Source: Phocoena phocoena
Lineage: Eukaryota; Chordata; Mammalia; Artiodactyla; Phocoenidae
Assembly: GCF_963924675.1 (NCBI RefSeq)
Contig: NC_089221.1
Coordinates: 8,491,851-8,555,850 of the forward strand
Length of the DNA: 64,000 bases
Reading direction: 5' to 3'
Made by a program: the position numbers and the translations under genes. How positions within the stretch are numbered: position 1 is the stretch's first letter; every line of letters begins with the position of its first letter. The notes below the pieces were generated by a model. It saw only the letters and a list, made by a program, of their open reading frames with translations. It was not told the origin of the DNA and searched no databases. This document shows positions 44,700 through 57,434 of the stretch, in pieces.

Positions 44700-47600
44700 A
44701 CCTATAATGGCAAAGGGAGCTGGAAGCACAGGCTCAGCTCACCCGATGGCATCTGTTGACCAACTCCATGTCTGGACTTCCCTTTAAAATACTCCAGATG
44801 TACCATGCGATGTGAAGTGTGCTGCCAGTATCCTTGACAAGAGAGCAGAGCTCAGGGTGGACCTCTGGTGGTCTGCTCAGGAAGCCCAGACACAGGGCAG
44901 CTAATGCCAGCACTTCTGTTGTCATCAAGCAAGGCTTGACAGAATATCAAAAATGGTTCCTATAAGTGCAATTAGTGTCCTATCAATTGTCATGATGGCT
45001 GCTAGAAATGAGCTCTCTGTGGTGACATTAAAGATATTCAAGATATGTGGAGTGGCTGAAATGTTTAAGAAAATATCCCCCCCTTGCAGGAAGAGAGGGC
45101 ATGAATCCGGTGATGCCTGGACCCTTTCTCGTGGGAAGAGGTATAACAACAGCCCTTAGCCCCACGCCCATGGAACCTGAAACTTGGAGGTCTTAGCTTG
45201 TCTGATGCCGGCTATCAGGGTGACAGCATTTGCCTCTGCAGTCTTGGCATTAGCCTCGAGGCTCATTCTGCCCAGGGGTGGTCAGAGCATCTGAGGGGCA
45301 AGGAGCTGACTTCACTAAGCTCACAGAACAGGTTGATGAGCACTTGGGCTTGCCAGCAAATCAGTGCTTCTTCAGTAAATGTCTTGTGTGCAACTGAGCT
45401 GCTTTGAGAGTTTCTGTCACAAACACCCAGGAGCAAAATGTCAAAGGACAAACCGGCCCTCACCTGCCTCAGACTTCTATAGCTGCTACCCAAATGGACC
45501 AAAAAGAGCCCGAGAGATATGTGTGACTACACTGGCTTAGGTCTCTTTTCACAGTACTTGTGTCTGTAGGCTTCACGGGGGAAGATCTAGGGCAAGTTTC
45601 CTCAGCTCCGACGAAGCCACTCAAGCTAAGGACAGCTACAGCCACCCCCACGGAGTCAACAGGGGAAGCCCAGCAAAGCCAGGAGATCATGTCCAAGGTC
45701 ACACACAAGGAGATGAGCTGGACAAGAAAACAGTTGCAGTCAGGAACTGCTTCTCCCTGGTTGTTCCTATACATGAAGCAGGCAACCCTAAATAAAACTC
45801 TTTTCCCCCAAGGTAAGTATAACCCAGAATCCCTAGTAAAGGCAAATAGTAGTCTTGGAATTTGGGGTCCCCAAATTGGGGAAGAGAAGAGTAGGTAGTC
45901 ATCAAGCCAAGCCTCAGGACTTCCTGTCCTTCAAGGATGTCTGTCCCCTGGGCAGACCATTTATATCAAAGAACCTGCCTCAAGCTCCATCCTGACCTGC
46001 TTTTGCTCTACTGAGAAATGTGTATATAAACAGAGTGCTTCAGTAAAAAAGGCAAATGGCAAATGAGGGTCTGATCAACGGCTCAAAGGAGACACGAGCT
46101 GCTTTTCCACTGAGCTTCTATAAAGCGCCCAGCACGACCACAGGTGCTGAAGCCCATGTCACAGGGGACACAGGCGAGGACATCATGGTCTGGCAGGCAG
46201 ATATCCAAATCCTGAGCTGCAGTATGGAGCTGAATGTGTGAATCAGATGATCACAGAGCAATGCACTTGCCCCGTTTAGATCCCCTAAAAAGACCTTGAA
46301 AGTGAGGAGCTTGGTGCTAAGCAATGCCACACCTTGGAAAGCCCAGACTTTCTGGGGTAGCTTAACACCATGAAGATGTTTTCCCTCATGGGGTCTGGTG
46401 TGAGTCGGCCATCAGAGCATGCCTCCAGCAAGGTGGCCACCGCCAGGGAGGGTCACACGGGATGGCTTAATTGCTTCTGCCCACACCCCGTGCCAGTCCC
46501 ACGGCCATCGTGCCTGCAGGGAAGCCTGGATAAGTGGGGCCAGCCTCTGCCCTGGGGAGGAAGAGCTCTGGATGTGACGTGCATACGGGACTTGTCACAC
46601 AGCCTATGCCCCCGAGCCCTCCCCCGCTCCTCACCCCCACTCGCACACTTGAATCCCCAGAGATTCCTTCTTTGCAGGATTACAGACGCTTTGGCATTCA
46701 TGACGCTCCTTCTGGACTATACATACCATTCGGAAGGGATGAAACACGGTTTTGTCATGAATGCTCGTTCGAGGCACTGACACGTGAGAAGCAATTATCC
46801 AAATGTAGATGTCATTCCTAGCCAAGGTCAGGGTCCAGGAGGTACAGGTGGGTAACAACAGCCAAGAAGGGGTAGAATGAGATTGGGACATGAATATGAG
46901 CCCAAGTTGGGGTCAAGACAGAATATGAGCTGCTAAACCCACAGCAGGGGCAGGACTCAGGAGGCCCTGTGAGGCTGGGGTGAGGGTGGGGTTTTGGGGA
47001 GTCAGTGAAGGAGCAGCGGAAGGGGCTGGAGGTGCAGGGAAGACGGGCTGCCTGCTCCCTGAGCTCAGGTCTTTGGGCAACCTATTAAGGACGCGATGCA
47101 GGGAGGAGGGGGTTACTCGTGCCTCTAACTGGAAATCCAGGGACCTCCGTGACGTGAGTTCAGCCCTAAGTACTCTGACCCCCAGCATGCCGAGCCCTGT
47201 GCCTGCCCCACCTCCCCGCCTGAACTGGCCTCCAGGAATTTGGCCCTTTGTTTGCCCGAAAGGAAAGAAATCATCCGCCAGTGCCTTTCCTCTTAGTTGC
47301 TTCCTGGGTCCCTAATTCTGTCCTGGTCGCCCTGTTCTGGTGTCATCCACCACCTGACATGAGAGTGAGATTTATCTTTTTTTTTTTTTTTAATTGCTTA
47401 AAGTATGGGTCTTAAACTTGCCCTTTCAAAAGAGTTCCTTTCCTCAGCCTGAGATCTTGAATTTTTCTTCAGCCACTTCAAGAAAGTGTTCTGCTTCCTG
47501 TTCTGCCTGTGCTATCAGAGAAAACCTTGATTCTCAGCGTGAGAACATTTATCTCAGTGGGTCACTTTTTGGAAAAGATTAAAGCAACTGAAAGAAGGCT

Positions 47601-48320
47601 TTTCCTTGATATCAAAGCCATAGACTTGGATCATTTTTTTTTAGGCCAAAAGAAACCCGCTGTAAAAAATAAAATAAAAATAGGCATTTCCTAAAAAGAA
47701 AAAATGCCTGCTGCTTTTTCTTAGCCCAGAAAATTATCAGTTCACAAGGTGAATCTCCCATGAATAAACTCAATATGGATGGGGAAATAAATCATATGAC
47801 TGTCTACCTTTTTTCTTTTTGACAGTCATCTTGTTGAAAAAGGCCATTATTTTTCTGTGCTAACGGAAGTGTCTTGCTAGCTGAGACTTACAGGTTATCT
47901 AAAATATAGAGTAAGCTTCATCTTTTCGGTGCACTTTATTCCCTTTAGCTAATTGTTTTCTGTAGAAGTGCCACAAATTAAGTTGCAGATGTAAATTTCA
48001 GAGATGTGACTATTGAGAAACCTTACTTGAGATCCCTTTCGAATGGCCTTGCCATTATCTTGGACCCTTACCCCTTCACACACTGTACCAGATGAATCAA
48101 TGGACCGCCACCTCCCAGGGTAGGGCCATTGCTTAACAACAACATGCTCCAGAATTCCCACCTTTTTTTGCCAGACTGTATGTCCAAACAAGCTATCCCA
48201 CCTTTTTATTTGGAAAGTATGTCCATCAGAACTACAGTCAGGTCTGAGATCAGTCAGAATGTTTTGGTTCTATACCGGCCTGCAGCTATGCTGATGGGTC
48301 GGCACATGTGCTACACCAGT
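44700..48320. other. No confirmed gene; repeat-poor 3.6 kb
   Basis: No interspersed repeat that I can name with confidence. Several frames at 45200-47320 are moderately long and GC-rich, but they overlap on both strands and show no domain. A T-run lies at 47379-47392. One splice-flanked candidate exon is listed separately. Confidence 0.45.
46678..46783 (+). other. Candidate exon (weak)
   Basis: A polypyrimidine tract and AG (GATTCCTTCTTTGCAG) precede an open stretch of 106 bp, which is followed by CAC then GTGAGA, an acceptable splice donor. In one frame it reads DYRRFGIHDAPSGLYIPFGR and continues with FCHEC. I recognise no protein family, the frame is open in other phases too, and such acceptor/donor pairs occur by chance. 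I list it only because it is the best splice-flanked open stretch that I noticed. Confidence 0.15.
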
Positions 48321-48689
48321 TGTTAAGTAGCTTGAACAGACCCTGGGCTACAGCTCATCTATCTCCCATTTCCGTGGATGCTCTCTGCTCCTCTCTCCTT
48401 GATCCATCCAACCTAACTTCCTCCTGCGAGGCTCCATCTGGACTGCTCTCTCAAGATCACCAGGGACCTGCATGTTCCCAAAGGCGTGGGTGGTTTGAGC
48501 AACAGTTAGCAGCAGTACAGCAGAGATTACTCCTTTCTCCTGGTTACTTTGTCTTATTTTCTCCACCACCACACTCCTCTGGTTTTGCTTCTACCATCCT
48601 GATCCCTTTTGGGGAGCCCATGCAAGTTCCTCATCTTCCACTCATTCTTAAATGTGGCCATGTCTCCGAGCACTTTTCTGTCCTTGCTG

Positions 48690-49785
48690 TACAAAGTCTC
48701 ATCAACTATTTGACTCTAAATGATGAGCTCCAGCCCAGATTTCTCTAGGCCAATCGGCATATCTAGTAGAACATCACTCAGGAACTCAAACTCTACATAT
48801 CCAAAACTGGACTCCATATCATTCCACAATTCCAATAATTCACATTATTTCAACTACTACCGAAGGAGAATTCACTCACTCCAGTGCACCCTGGAAATGG
48901 TACCTCAAAATACCTGCTCATCCCCATCAGAAACCTGGATATCTTCCTTAATTCCTCCCTCTCACTTTCCATCGAGTGCCCTTTATTCTACCTCAACAGC
49001 CCTCCAATCTGTCAATCTGTCTGCTTTTGACTTTCCCATTGTCGCCATCCTCTGAGCCGACATCCTTTCTTGTTCATCCCAGCCCAGCAGTCTTGATGGC
49101 ATCCTTGCACCATCTTGCTCTCCTCCACTCTCACCTCCACACTGCAACAATAGTGAACTGTCCAAAACTTAAATCTGATCCCATCACTCCATTGCTTTAA
49201 GACTTTAAAACTCTTAAATATTTTCCATTGGCTTTAGGATGACACCTGAACTCTTGGTATGAATCAAGGTTCTCCTAGACACAGGTACTGCTGCGTCTCT
49301 AGCTTTATCTGCTGCTCTTCTCTTTGCATCTTCGACATGCAGAACCACTTATATGCCACCCTCTCACTCACCTGCAAACATCTGAACAAGCCGCTCTGCC
49401 TGTGCCTCCAAAGCCACTCCCTCCCTACACTCCAACTCCTGATACACACTCACTCACACCTTATTCATGGGCCAACTCCCACTTAACCCTTCTCGTTGTA
49501 TTTTAAAGGATACTTCTCTTTGGCAGGAGTTTCCTGGCCTTCTAACTGAGATGTGTCTCTCTGTGGTGGGTTCCCTTAGCACCCTGTATTCTCCATCACA
49601 ATAATTATTATACATGATTTTCATTTTTTCTAAATCTTTTTTTCCCTTTAAACTGTAAGACCTATGCCCACAGAACTACTTTGGTTATTCCCTATCATAT
49701 TCTCCATGACAAAACTGGTACTGGAAAATAGTAGGCACTAAATAAATATTGAACAAATATGAGAATGAATGAAAGAAAAAATAAA
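48690..49785 (+). repeat. L2 LINE remnant
   Basis: Sense L2 with decayed reverse-transcriptase end: TGAGCTCCAGCCCAGATTTC, CTACATATCCAAAACTGGAC, CTGGATATCTTCCTTAATTC, CCTTTATTCTACCTCAACAG, ATCTGATCCCATCACTCCAT, CATTGGCTTTAGGATGACAC, and the 3' end GTAGGCACTAAATAAATATT with GAATGAATGA. All frames are broken. The pyrimidine-rich 48330-48690 may be an upstream part of the same element. Confidence 0.7.
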
Positions 49786-49814
49786 TTAAATATCACCTCC
49801 TCCATAAAGCCTAT

Positions 49815-49990
49815 ACCAGGGTTTCTCCAACTTAGAGCTATTGCTATTTTGAGCCAGACAATCTTTTTATGGAGGGTTCTCTTGTGCACCATAGAATGTT
49901 TAACAGCATCCTTAAATACCTTAAATAGCACCCTGACCATTTGTGACAATCAGAAGTGTCTTCAGACACTGAGAGGTGCAAAGTGAGAAC
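49815..49990 (-). repeat. MER20-type hAT DNA transposon
   Basis: CAGGGTTTCTCCAACTTAGA, GAGCTATTGCTATTTTGAGC, TGTGCACCATAGAATGTTTA, ACAGCATCCTTAAATACCTT, TTTGTGACAATCAGAAGTGT, CTTCAGACACTGAGAGGTGC, GTGAGAACCAC: MER20 in reverse, nearly complete. Non-autonomous. Confidence 0.85.
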
Positions 49991-50329
49991 CACAGACCCA
50001 CACTGGCCTCTGTCCCTTCTCATAACTTCTTTACTGCCACTTGTTATCACCTAATTGTTCTTCACCCCAAAAGAACTGAAAACTCCTTGGAATCAGGGCC
50101 CTGTCCCCTAGTGTCCTCACGGCATCTTATCCTGGACTGAATGTAACAAATGGAATCCACATATGTGTCCATAAGTGGAAAGGCATGGAAAGCCGAGGTC
50201 TCCATTCTCATTGGCAGGTAAAATTCTGACTCTCCATCCTAACACTATCCTACCTGCCCAAACCTTTCAATATTGGAAAATTCAGCATTATCAGAAAGGC
50301 TTTAATGAACTATTAATTTTATTCAGTGC

Positions 50330-50830
50330 TAGTGATGGTTACTTTTATGTGTCAACTTGACTGGACCACAGGGTAACTAGACATTTGTCAAACATTGTTC
50401 TGGATATGTCTGAATGACATTACTGAATGAGATTAACATTGGAATTGGTAGACTGACTAAAGAAGATTGCTCTCCCTGATGTGGGTGGGTCTCATCCAAT
50501 CAGTTGAAGGTCTGAATAGAGCAAAAAAGCTGAACTTCCCTAAAATAAGGGAAAGTCTTCCTGCCTGATTGCCTTCAAGCTGTGACACCAGTCTTTCCCT
50601 ACCTTCAGACTCGAGCTGAAACAGCTGCTCCCTTTGCGTCTCAAGCGTGCCAGCCTTCAGACCAGAACAACGCTAGCAACTCTCCTTTGTCTCCAGCTTG
50701 CCGCCCGCAGCTCTTGGAAACTGTTAGCTTCCAAAATCGTGTAAGCCAATTCCTTATATTAAATCTCTCTCTGTATATACATACATCCTATTAATTCTGT
50801 TTCTCCAAAGAACGAACCCAAATAGTGCTG
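50330..50830 (+). repeat. ERVL LTR (MLT2-type)
   Basis: TGATGGTTACTTTTATGTGT, CAACTTGACTGGACCACAGG, TGAATGAGATTAACATTGGA, TGTGGGTGGGTCTCATCCAA, CAGTTGAAGGTCTGAATAGA, CGTGTAAGCCAATTCCTTAT and TCTGTTTCTCCAAAGAACGA are landmarks of ERVL-type LTRs (MLT2). Near complete, sense, no internal sequence. Confidence 0.8.
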
Positions 50831-51425
50831 TTCCACATGCTCTGTAAAGAAGATTCGAAACATTACAGAACTAACAATCTCCCCATCTGGAATTCATTAA
50901 ACTCTCATTTTCTAAAAATTCAACAGAGTTAACTGAACCATGGGCAGCTTGCTATGGGTTCACTGGTCACTCCCTTGGAACGCTTCTTTCTCTGGATAAC
51001 TCAGCTCTACATACCTTCTGGCACATTTGGGCCATAATCAAAGGGAATGGAACCAGTTTGCCCTTGACCTTCTATAATGACATTTGACTTCTCCTAAACT
51101 ATCCTAGATGTCTCTAATGCTCTTTAAATAAATAATGATGATAATTAATATCAGCCAAAAAATATGGTTAAAAATTAACCATTTATATTAAATATTTAGC
51201 AAATGTTTATGTATGATTTTAACACTGTAGTAGTCCTGCTTAAAAAGAACCCCAACATGCCATTTCCTAAGATTAGAAAAGCACTATTCTATCTAGGAAA
51301 TCATCTCAATTAATACATGTACATGTAGTAAAAAGGGACAATAAAAAATTGCATCTTTCCTTTATTATGTGCTCACGCTCAAACACACAGTAAACAGGCA
51401 GGTCAAACCAAATCCTCTTCTGTGA
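50831..51425. other. No gene seen
   Basis: AT-rich, no repeat or exon recognised. Confidence 0.45.
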
Positions 51426-51429
51426 GTGC

Positions 51430-51620
51430 AGCCATGTGGTATGGTGGGAAGAACAGTTCTTAAAGTCATCCCCCCATGTTCTCAGCCAAGTTCTGCCACC
51501 AGTCACCCTGTGAGCTTGGGAGCATTCCCTGTACATCTCTTTGGCCCTCAGTTTACTCATCTGTAAAATGCGGAGAAAGATTCCATTCAATGGCCAAGGT
51601 CCCTTCTAGAGCTAAAATTT
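51430..51620 (+). repeat. MIR SINE
   Basis: GTGGTATGGTGGGAAGAACA, GTTCTGCCACCAGTCACCCT, GTGAGCTTGGGAGCATTCCC, GGCCCTCAGTTTACTCATCT then GTAAAATGCGGAGAAAG: MIR in sense order. Confidence 0.85.
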
Positions 51621-52865
51621 CAGTTTTGAGTATGTCTGTGACACAACTCTTCACCTGAAAATGATTTTTCTACTCCTTTTTCAATTGGCAAATGACAAAA
51701 GTAAAATTGGTTCAAAAAAAAAAAAGCATTTACAGTACCCTGGAATGAAATGGCACAAGAGAAAGCTCCCCTGCCAGAAGATGGGAGGGTCAGAAGCAGT
51801 AGAGAATAAGGAGTGAGGGCAGGATAAGAAGAAGACTCAGAACTCAAGCTGTAAATGGCAAACTTGTGCTATGACACAGTCCTACCTCCACGACATATGC
51901 TTATAACCATGGTGAGTATTACCAGAGTAGTGGTGGCAACACAAGACCACATAGAAATGGACAAGTAGAATTATGGGTCCCAAGAACCAAATGCTGATGG
52001 CCATGGTTGGTACTAAAGAACTTTGACCAGTAAAAGAACTCATTCCTCGAATGCAACATGGAAACCCCCAAGTCCAGAAGCCAACAACATTGCCACGGCT
52101 GCCCCGTGACTTCCCTGTGTAAAGAAAGAGCCATCCCATCCCAGGGCCTTCAACCCAAAATCTGAGTGTCACAGATGTGCTTCCCATTAGTCATTTCTCC
52201 CAGCCTGGTCTACCTCCAATAAAGTTAAGCTTCACTTTTAAGTCAAAATTTCCAAATATTTTCTTATGTCTGTTAGCTATAACCGGAATGCTTGTCCCCA
52301 GGTAAAATCCTGTGCACTCAGGATGCTTTGGTGCCAAAGACTTGGCCCAAATCTTCAGAAACATTCCCCTGGAGTGGAAATCCTAATAGGTTTAGAGTGA
52401 GTGAAAAGCATTTGACAACAACCTGAAACTTGACTATATAGAGATAGCTCCATCCTTGACAACAAGGGACACAGAGAGAGACAAGGGGGATTCATCTTGA
52501 GTGGCATGTGTCAAAGATTGTGCACAGCCTCAAATTTCTCCTACAGCCGCGTGTGCTAGAAACTGTAAAGGGGGGTGAACAGCAAGCAGCCAAAGCACTT
52601 TGAGTTTGTTTTTCAAAATAAGCAGATAAAAGGCCCAATGGGCATTGATATCAGAAAAGAATAAAGATAGCTAAACCTAACAAGGAGTCTAATGCAGCCC
52701 ATCTTACCTAAAGTCTCCTATATTTTTACCGTTTTGCAAATTATAAGTGGATACGTAAACCGTTTAAAGTCATTTCTGTCTTTTCTCTCTAAATTTCCAA
52801 TTATAACACCCGCAATACCAAATAGAGGGGGAATTGTAATCAATTTCTTAAATAAGTTCATGTAA
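51621..52865. other. No gene seen
   Basis: No repeat or exon recognised. An A12 run lies near 51715-51726. Confidence 0.45.
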
Positions 52866-52874
52866 AATAGATTT

Positions 52875-53355
52875 AGTGGACCTAGAGTCTGTCATACAGA
52901 GTGAAGTAAGTCAGAAAGAGAAAAACAAATACCGTATGCTAACACATATATATGGAATCTGAGAAAAAAAAAAAGGTCATGAAGTACCTAGGGGTAAGAT
53001 GGGAATAAAGACACAGACCTACTAGAGCATGGAGTTGAGGATACGGGGAGGGGGAAGGGTAAGCTGTGACAAAGTGAGAGAGTGGCATGGACATACATAC
53101 ACTACCAAATGTAAAATAGATAGCTAGTGGGAAGCAGCTATCTAACAGAGAGATCAGCTAGGTGGTTTGTGACCACCTACCTAGAGGGGTGGGATAGGGA
53201 GGGTGGGAGAGAGGGAGATGCAAGAGGGAAGAGATATGGGAACATATGTATATGTATAACTGATTCACTTTGTTATAAAGCAGAAACGAACACACCATTG
53301 TAAAACAATTATACTCCAATAAGGATGTTAAAAAAATATTAATAAATAAAAAAAT
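52875..53355 (+). repeat. 5'-truncated cetartiodactyl L1 (3' end only)
   Basis: GAGTGAAGTAAGTCAGAAAG, ATACCGTATGCTAACACATA, TATATATGGAATCTGAGAAA, TAGAGGGGTGGGATAGGGAG, TATGTATATGTATAACTGAT, TTTGTTATAAAGCAGAAACG, ATTATACTCCAATAAGGATG and an A-rich tail. About 480 bp of the L1 3' end; fairly young by its similarity to other copies I know. Confidence 0.88.
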
Positions 53356-53559
53356 AAATTTAGACCCAAAGGATCTGAACAACAGAGCCAATTCATTCAA
53401 CCAGGAAATCAGATTTTGACAGCCAGACTTTTTAAAAAATTGAATTTATTTTCCAGAGAACTTATTCAAGTGCTCACTGTCACCAGGCACTGTAACAGAA
53501 CCATAAACAACACATTGTTCCAGTATGGGTCCTATTTGTAATTTAAGGACACATTAGAT

Positions 53560-53682
53560 AGATGGGTGACATGGATTTTACCCCAGCTTGACCACCAAGG
53601 AGCTGTAGACCCTGAGGAAATCACTTCCTCTCAGCCTTGTTTCAGTATTTGTAAAATGGGGCACAACAGTTGATTTACTAAT
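53560..53682 (+). repeat. MIR SINE fragment
   Basis: ACCCCAGCTTGACCACCAAG, GAGGAAATCACTTCCTCTCA, GCCTTGTTTCAGTATTTGTA then AAATGGGGCACAACAG. Confidence 0.75.
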
Positions 53683-53684
53683 GC

Positions 53685-54400
53685 CCAATTCTTCACCCCT
53701 TTTGTATCTTCACCTTTTGCCAAGTAAGTTGGTAATACTCTCCCAGTCTGACTCTAGATTTGGCCATTGACATTGGTCAATAGAATATAATAGAAATAAA
53801 AGTGCAGCAGTTCCGGGCGTCCCTGGTGGTGCAGTGGTTAAGAATCCGCCTGCCAGTGCAGGGGACACGGGTTTGAGCCCTGGTCCGGGAAGATCCCACA
53901 TGCTGCGGAGCAACTGAGCCCATGAGCCACAGCTACTGAGCCTGTGCTCTAGAGCCCGCAAGCCACAACTACCGAGCCCACATGCCACAGCTACTGAAGC
54001 CCGTGCTTCTAGAGCCCGTGCTCCACGACAACAGAAGCCACAGCAATGAGAAGCCCGCACACCGCAACGAAGACCCAACGCAGCCAAAAATAAATAAAAT
54101 AAATAAATTTATTTTTAAAAGGAGTGCATCAGTTCCAAGCCTAGGCCAAGAGGCCTTGCACATTTCCACCTGCTTTCTTGAGCTTCTGCCATCACCATGG
54201 GAAGGACATGCTGGGAGTCTAGCCCCCTGAAGAGGGTGGGAGACGTGCGGAGCAGAGCCAAGTGTGCCCTGCCACGTCTCTCCTGCCAAGTCAAGCTGAC
54301 GCCCATTCCACAGCAGCAAATGTAACTGAGATGAGCAAAGCCATCCATGAGAATAAATAACTCAGAGTGGATGTTACACAGCCAAAGCTGACTAGTACAG
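53685..54400 (+). repeat. MaLR-type LTR split by a SINE
   Basis: Left part has GACTCTAGATTTGGCCATTG and GGTCAATAGAATATAATAGA. After the SINE come AGAGGCCTTGCACATTTCCA, ACATGCTGGGAGTCTAGCCC, GAATAAATAACTCAGAGTGG and the end CAAAGCTGACTAGTACAG. The order fits an old MLT1-type LTR in sense. No internal genes. Confidence 0.6.
53801..54136 (+). repeat. CHR-1-like SINE nested in the LTR
   Basis: Head GGGCGTCCCTGGTGGTGCAG, box B CGGGTTTGAGCCCTGG, long body with repeated CCACAACTACCGAGCCC blocks, tail CAGCCAAAAATAAATAAAAT. TSD AGTGCAGCAGTTCC at 53801-53814 and AGTGCATCAGTTCC at 54123-54136 (one mismatch). Confidence 0.92.
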
Positions 54401-55914
54401 AGACAACGCCACCTGCCCCAACTACCTCACTGGCATGTGGGGAAGATCAATTGAAGTCATATATGTAAGAGCACTTGAAAAACTGTAAAGCTGCCTCCCA
54501 CCCATGGGTAGGACCACATGCTCTGTAGCCCATTATGTTCTATTCTGCACCTCCGGCACATTCTCCAGGTGGACGCTCCATTCTGAACTTGGTTTTCCTA
54601 GCCTGGTGACACAGTTTCTATACCATGTTTCATGCATATCTTCTATCTATCTATCCAATCCCTTTGGATTCTGGTGGACAGCGTGCTCACTCATTGCTCT
54701 AATTCCCTCCATCCCCCAAATAGAAAGTTTCCTCTAAAATCTCCATTCGTTCCATGTTCTGCAGAATCCAGGGCCGGACCTTCCTCCTCCCATTGACCTA
54801 CTCTGTTTCCCGTACCCCTATCTGATATTCCCTAGTCATGACTTAATCTGAAAGGGTGCTCAAACATATGATATATCATTACTACAAAGCATCATGGCAA
54901 AATTAACGTTGTCCCTGAGGAATTGTGTGTGCTACTAATTGTCACTTGAAAGGCTTGTTGAATATTGGGTAGGTGGGTAAACAAACCCTTTCCCAAGGTT
55001 ACTTAAGCGTATGTTTCTTCTTGTTTTTGTGCTAGAGTGAATGTTACCATACTTAGAATAACTTCTCTTAGGGTGGGCTAAGAACATTCTTGCAATTCCC
55101 CATTCCCCATCACCCAGCTCGGAGACAGTCAACGGAAGTTTGCTGGCCATCCTAGGGCAAACTCTGCACTTCATCAGTAAATTGTGGGAGTCTATGCCAT
55201 GCCTAGTGAGGGTTGCCTGAAGAAAATTGTGTATCCAAGAGCATGGTCACTAGGATGAGGCCACCAAGGCTGTTGTGAGATGAGGAGGGGTGGAGAGGGC
55301 AGCAATTCTTATCACGGTTGGTGACCAAAGCCAACTGATGCATGGAAGAAAGGCAATGTCCAAACAGAACCGTGCACAGCTCACCATTGGGCCCATCAGC
55401 AGGACACCAGAGACAGACAGAGCTGTGGTCAGTAGGCAGCCTGAAGAAGAGGTGCTCTCTGTCCTGGCACCTCAGTGTTGGCTGCTACAGCCGACTGTGG
55501 ACCACTCCAAAGATGGGTGCTCAAGCCCACGTAAAAGAAGGCCAGTGATACCTGTGAAAAGTCTGGATGCCATCAGATGATATGGAGACCGAGATATGGA
55601 CCTTGAAGCAAGAAGGAATCCAAAGGAAACAGTTGAAAAACTTATGACCAAAGACCCAGCACCCACAAGAAAGGCAGAGTTTCTTTGAGCAAAGAAAAGT
55701 GCTTTTAGTCATTAGACTAGCTACCCGTTAGCATTTAGCATCTGCTAAGAGCCTGTTACAGGCCCGTTACAGTGAAATGAAGGATAAAAGGAAAATCGAG
55801 ATGTATCACCTGCCCACAGGGGATTGTAAAACTGGTTTAGAATTCATTGCTAAAACATAAGAAACAATAGTCAAGAGTAACACAACAAAATATAATTAAG
55901 TGCAAACACGTTAT
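54401..55914. other. No gene seen; unique-looking DNA
   Basis: No repeat that I can name. Frames at 55290-55666 overlap on both strands with no domain. Confidence 0.45.
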
Positions 55915-55916
55915 AC

Positions 55917-56060
55917 ACCAGTTGTTCTCAAATTCCAGTGTACTTCAGGATCACCTAGGAGGTTTATTTAAAAATACAGAAGCCCTAGCCCACCCCAAAT
56001 ACATCAGGATCTACAGGAGAGGGTCCAGGCAGTGGCGAGGCACACCTGATTGGAGACAGG
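55917..56060 (+). repeat. MER5-type hAT fragment
   Basis: CCAGTTGTTCTCAAATTCCA, GTGTACTTCAGGATCACCTA, GGAGGTTTATTTAAAAATAC, CCCCAAATACATCAGGATCT: the left half of MER5, sense. Confidence 0.7.
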
Positions 56061-56600
56061 GGACACACCCAAGAGCTCTGAGAGCTCAGAGGATGTGGGA
56101 TCAGAGGCATCCTGGACCACAGGAAAGAGAGCTGCCCTTGACCCAGAGGAGCCTGACCCCCAAATCAGGCAAAGAAATGTTGGATCATGGGCCTGGCAGG
56201 CTCGGTGTTACTTTTTAAGACACTGTTAAAAATACTTAGCTCCTGTTTTTATCATATTGGCCTTGAGCCTTTCTGAATGCGATGTTTGCTCAATTCAACC
56301 ATGACTTAAACCACCAAGAAGGAAGTGATCTGAAAACTCCGTATCGGCTCTAAAAGAGCTACATGCCTTAAAAGTATCCAACCATTTCAAACAATGGTTA
56401 AGACAGGTCAGTGGACTTTGTGTTATCAAGTTCCCATCCACCTCAAAAAAAAGCTTCCCCAAATCTATTTCTATTTTAGCAAATTGTGATCAATAGGAGA
56501 GACCTGAGCGTATTGATGTCTTTCTGCCTTGGTACAGTCCCTGTAAGGAAATGCAAATTAAACAAAGGAGCCGGGTTTATATGGGATGATACATTGGATC
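56061..56600. other. No gene seen
   Basis: No repeat or exon recognised. Confidence 0.45.
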
Positions 56601-56602
56601 CT

Positions 56603-56998
56603 CTGTGAGTCAGCTTGGGCTGACATGACAAAATACCACAGACTGGGGGGTTTACACATTAGAAATTTATTTTTGCACAGTTCTGGAGGCTGGAAGTCCG
56701 AGGACAAGGTGCCGTCAGGGTTAGTGTCTGGTGGGGCCTCTCTTCCTGGCTTACAAATGGCCCCCTTCTCGCTGTATCCTCACCTGGTCTCTCCTCTGTG
56801 CACGTGTGCAGAGAGTAAGAGAGAGACCTCTGGGTGTCTCTTCCTCTTCTTATAAAGACACCAGCCCTATCGGATTAGGGCCTCACCCGTACATCATTTA
56901 ACCTTAATGACCTCCCCAAACACAGTCACATTGAGAATCAGGGCTTTAGCATATTAATTGGGGGAGAAGGAGGGAGGGACACAATTCAGTCCAAAACA
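56603..56998 (-). repeat. MLT1-type LTR (ERVL-MaLR), reverse
   Basis: TGTGAGTCAGCTTGGGCTGA, CAAAATACCACAGACTGGGG, CAGTTCTGGAGGCTGGAAGT, GACACCAGCCCTATCGGATT, GGGACACAATTCAGTCCAAA then ACA. A reversed, near-complete MLT1 with TG...CA-type ends. Confidence 0.87.
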
Positions 56999-56999
56999 G

Positions 57000-57430
57000 A
57001 TCCCAAAGGAGTACTCAGACAATGCAGTTATACACTGGCAAGTCCATACCTTCCTGCCCTAGAGGAGACAAGTCCCTCGGTTTTAATGGATTTTTTAAAA
57101 CATGCTTTTATTTACCAAATCCATACAAAGTGTCCATCTCTGGCAAGCTTTGTACAAGGTGCAGGGGACACAATGGTGGGAAAACGAGACATGGTCCCCG
57201 CCTCTCAGATCTTACAGTCTAGTAGAATGAACTCTTCTGCTCATCACCCAAGTACAGAATGAGGATAGAGGGGCGAAAGTGGATGTGATGATAATCCCAC
57301 AGAGCTAGATCTCTCCAATCCAGAAGGCATTCACCACTTCACTCTATCTATGCCCATTTCACTTACTCCTTCCAAATTAATCTACCAAATAGCTGTTCCA
57401 GTCTACACACTCTCACCAGCAGGATACAAA
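57000..57430. other. No gene seen; possible old repeat near 57130-57240
   Basis: CAAGGTGCAGGGGACACAAT, GACATGGTCCCCGCCTCTCA, GATCTTACAGTCTAGTAGAA resembles a common old interspersed repeat that I cannot place. No exon recognised. Confidence 0.4.
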
Positions 57431-57434
57431 GTGT

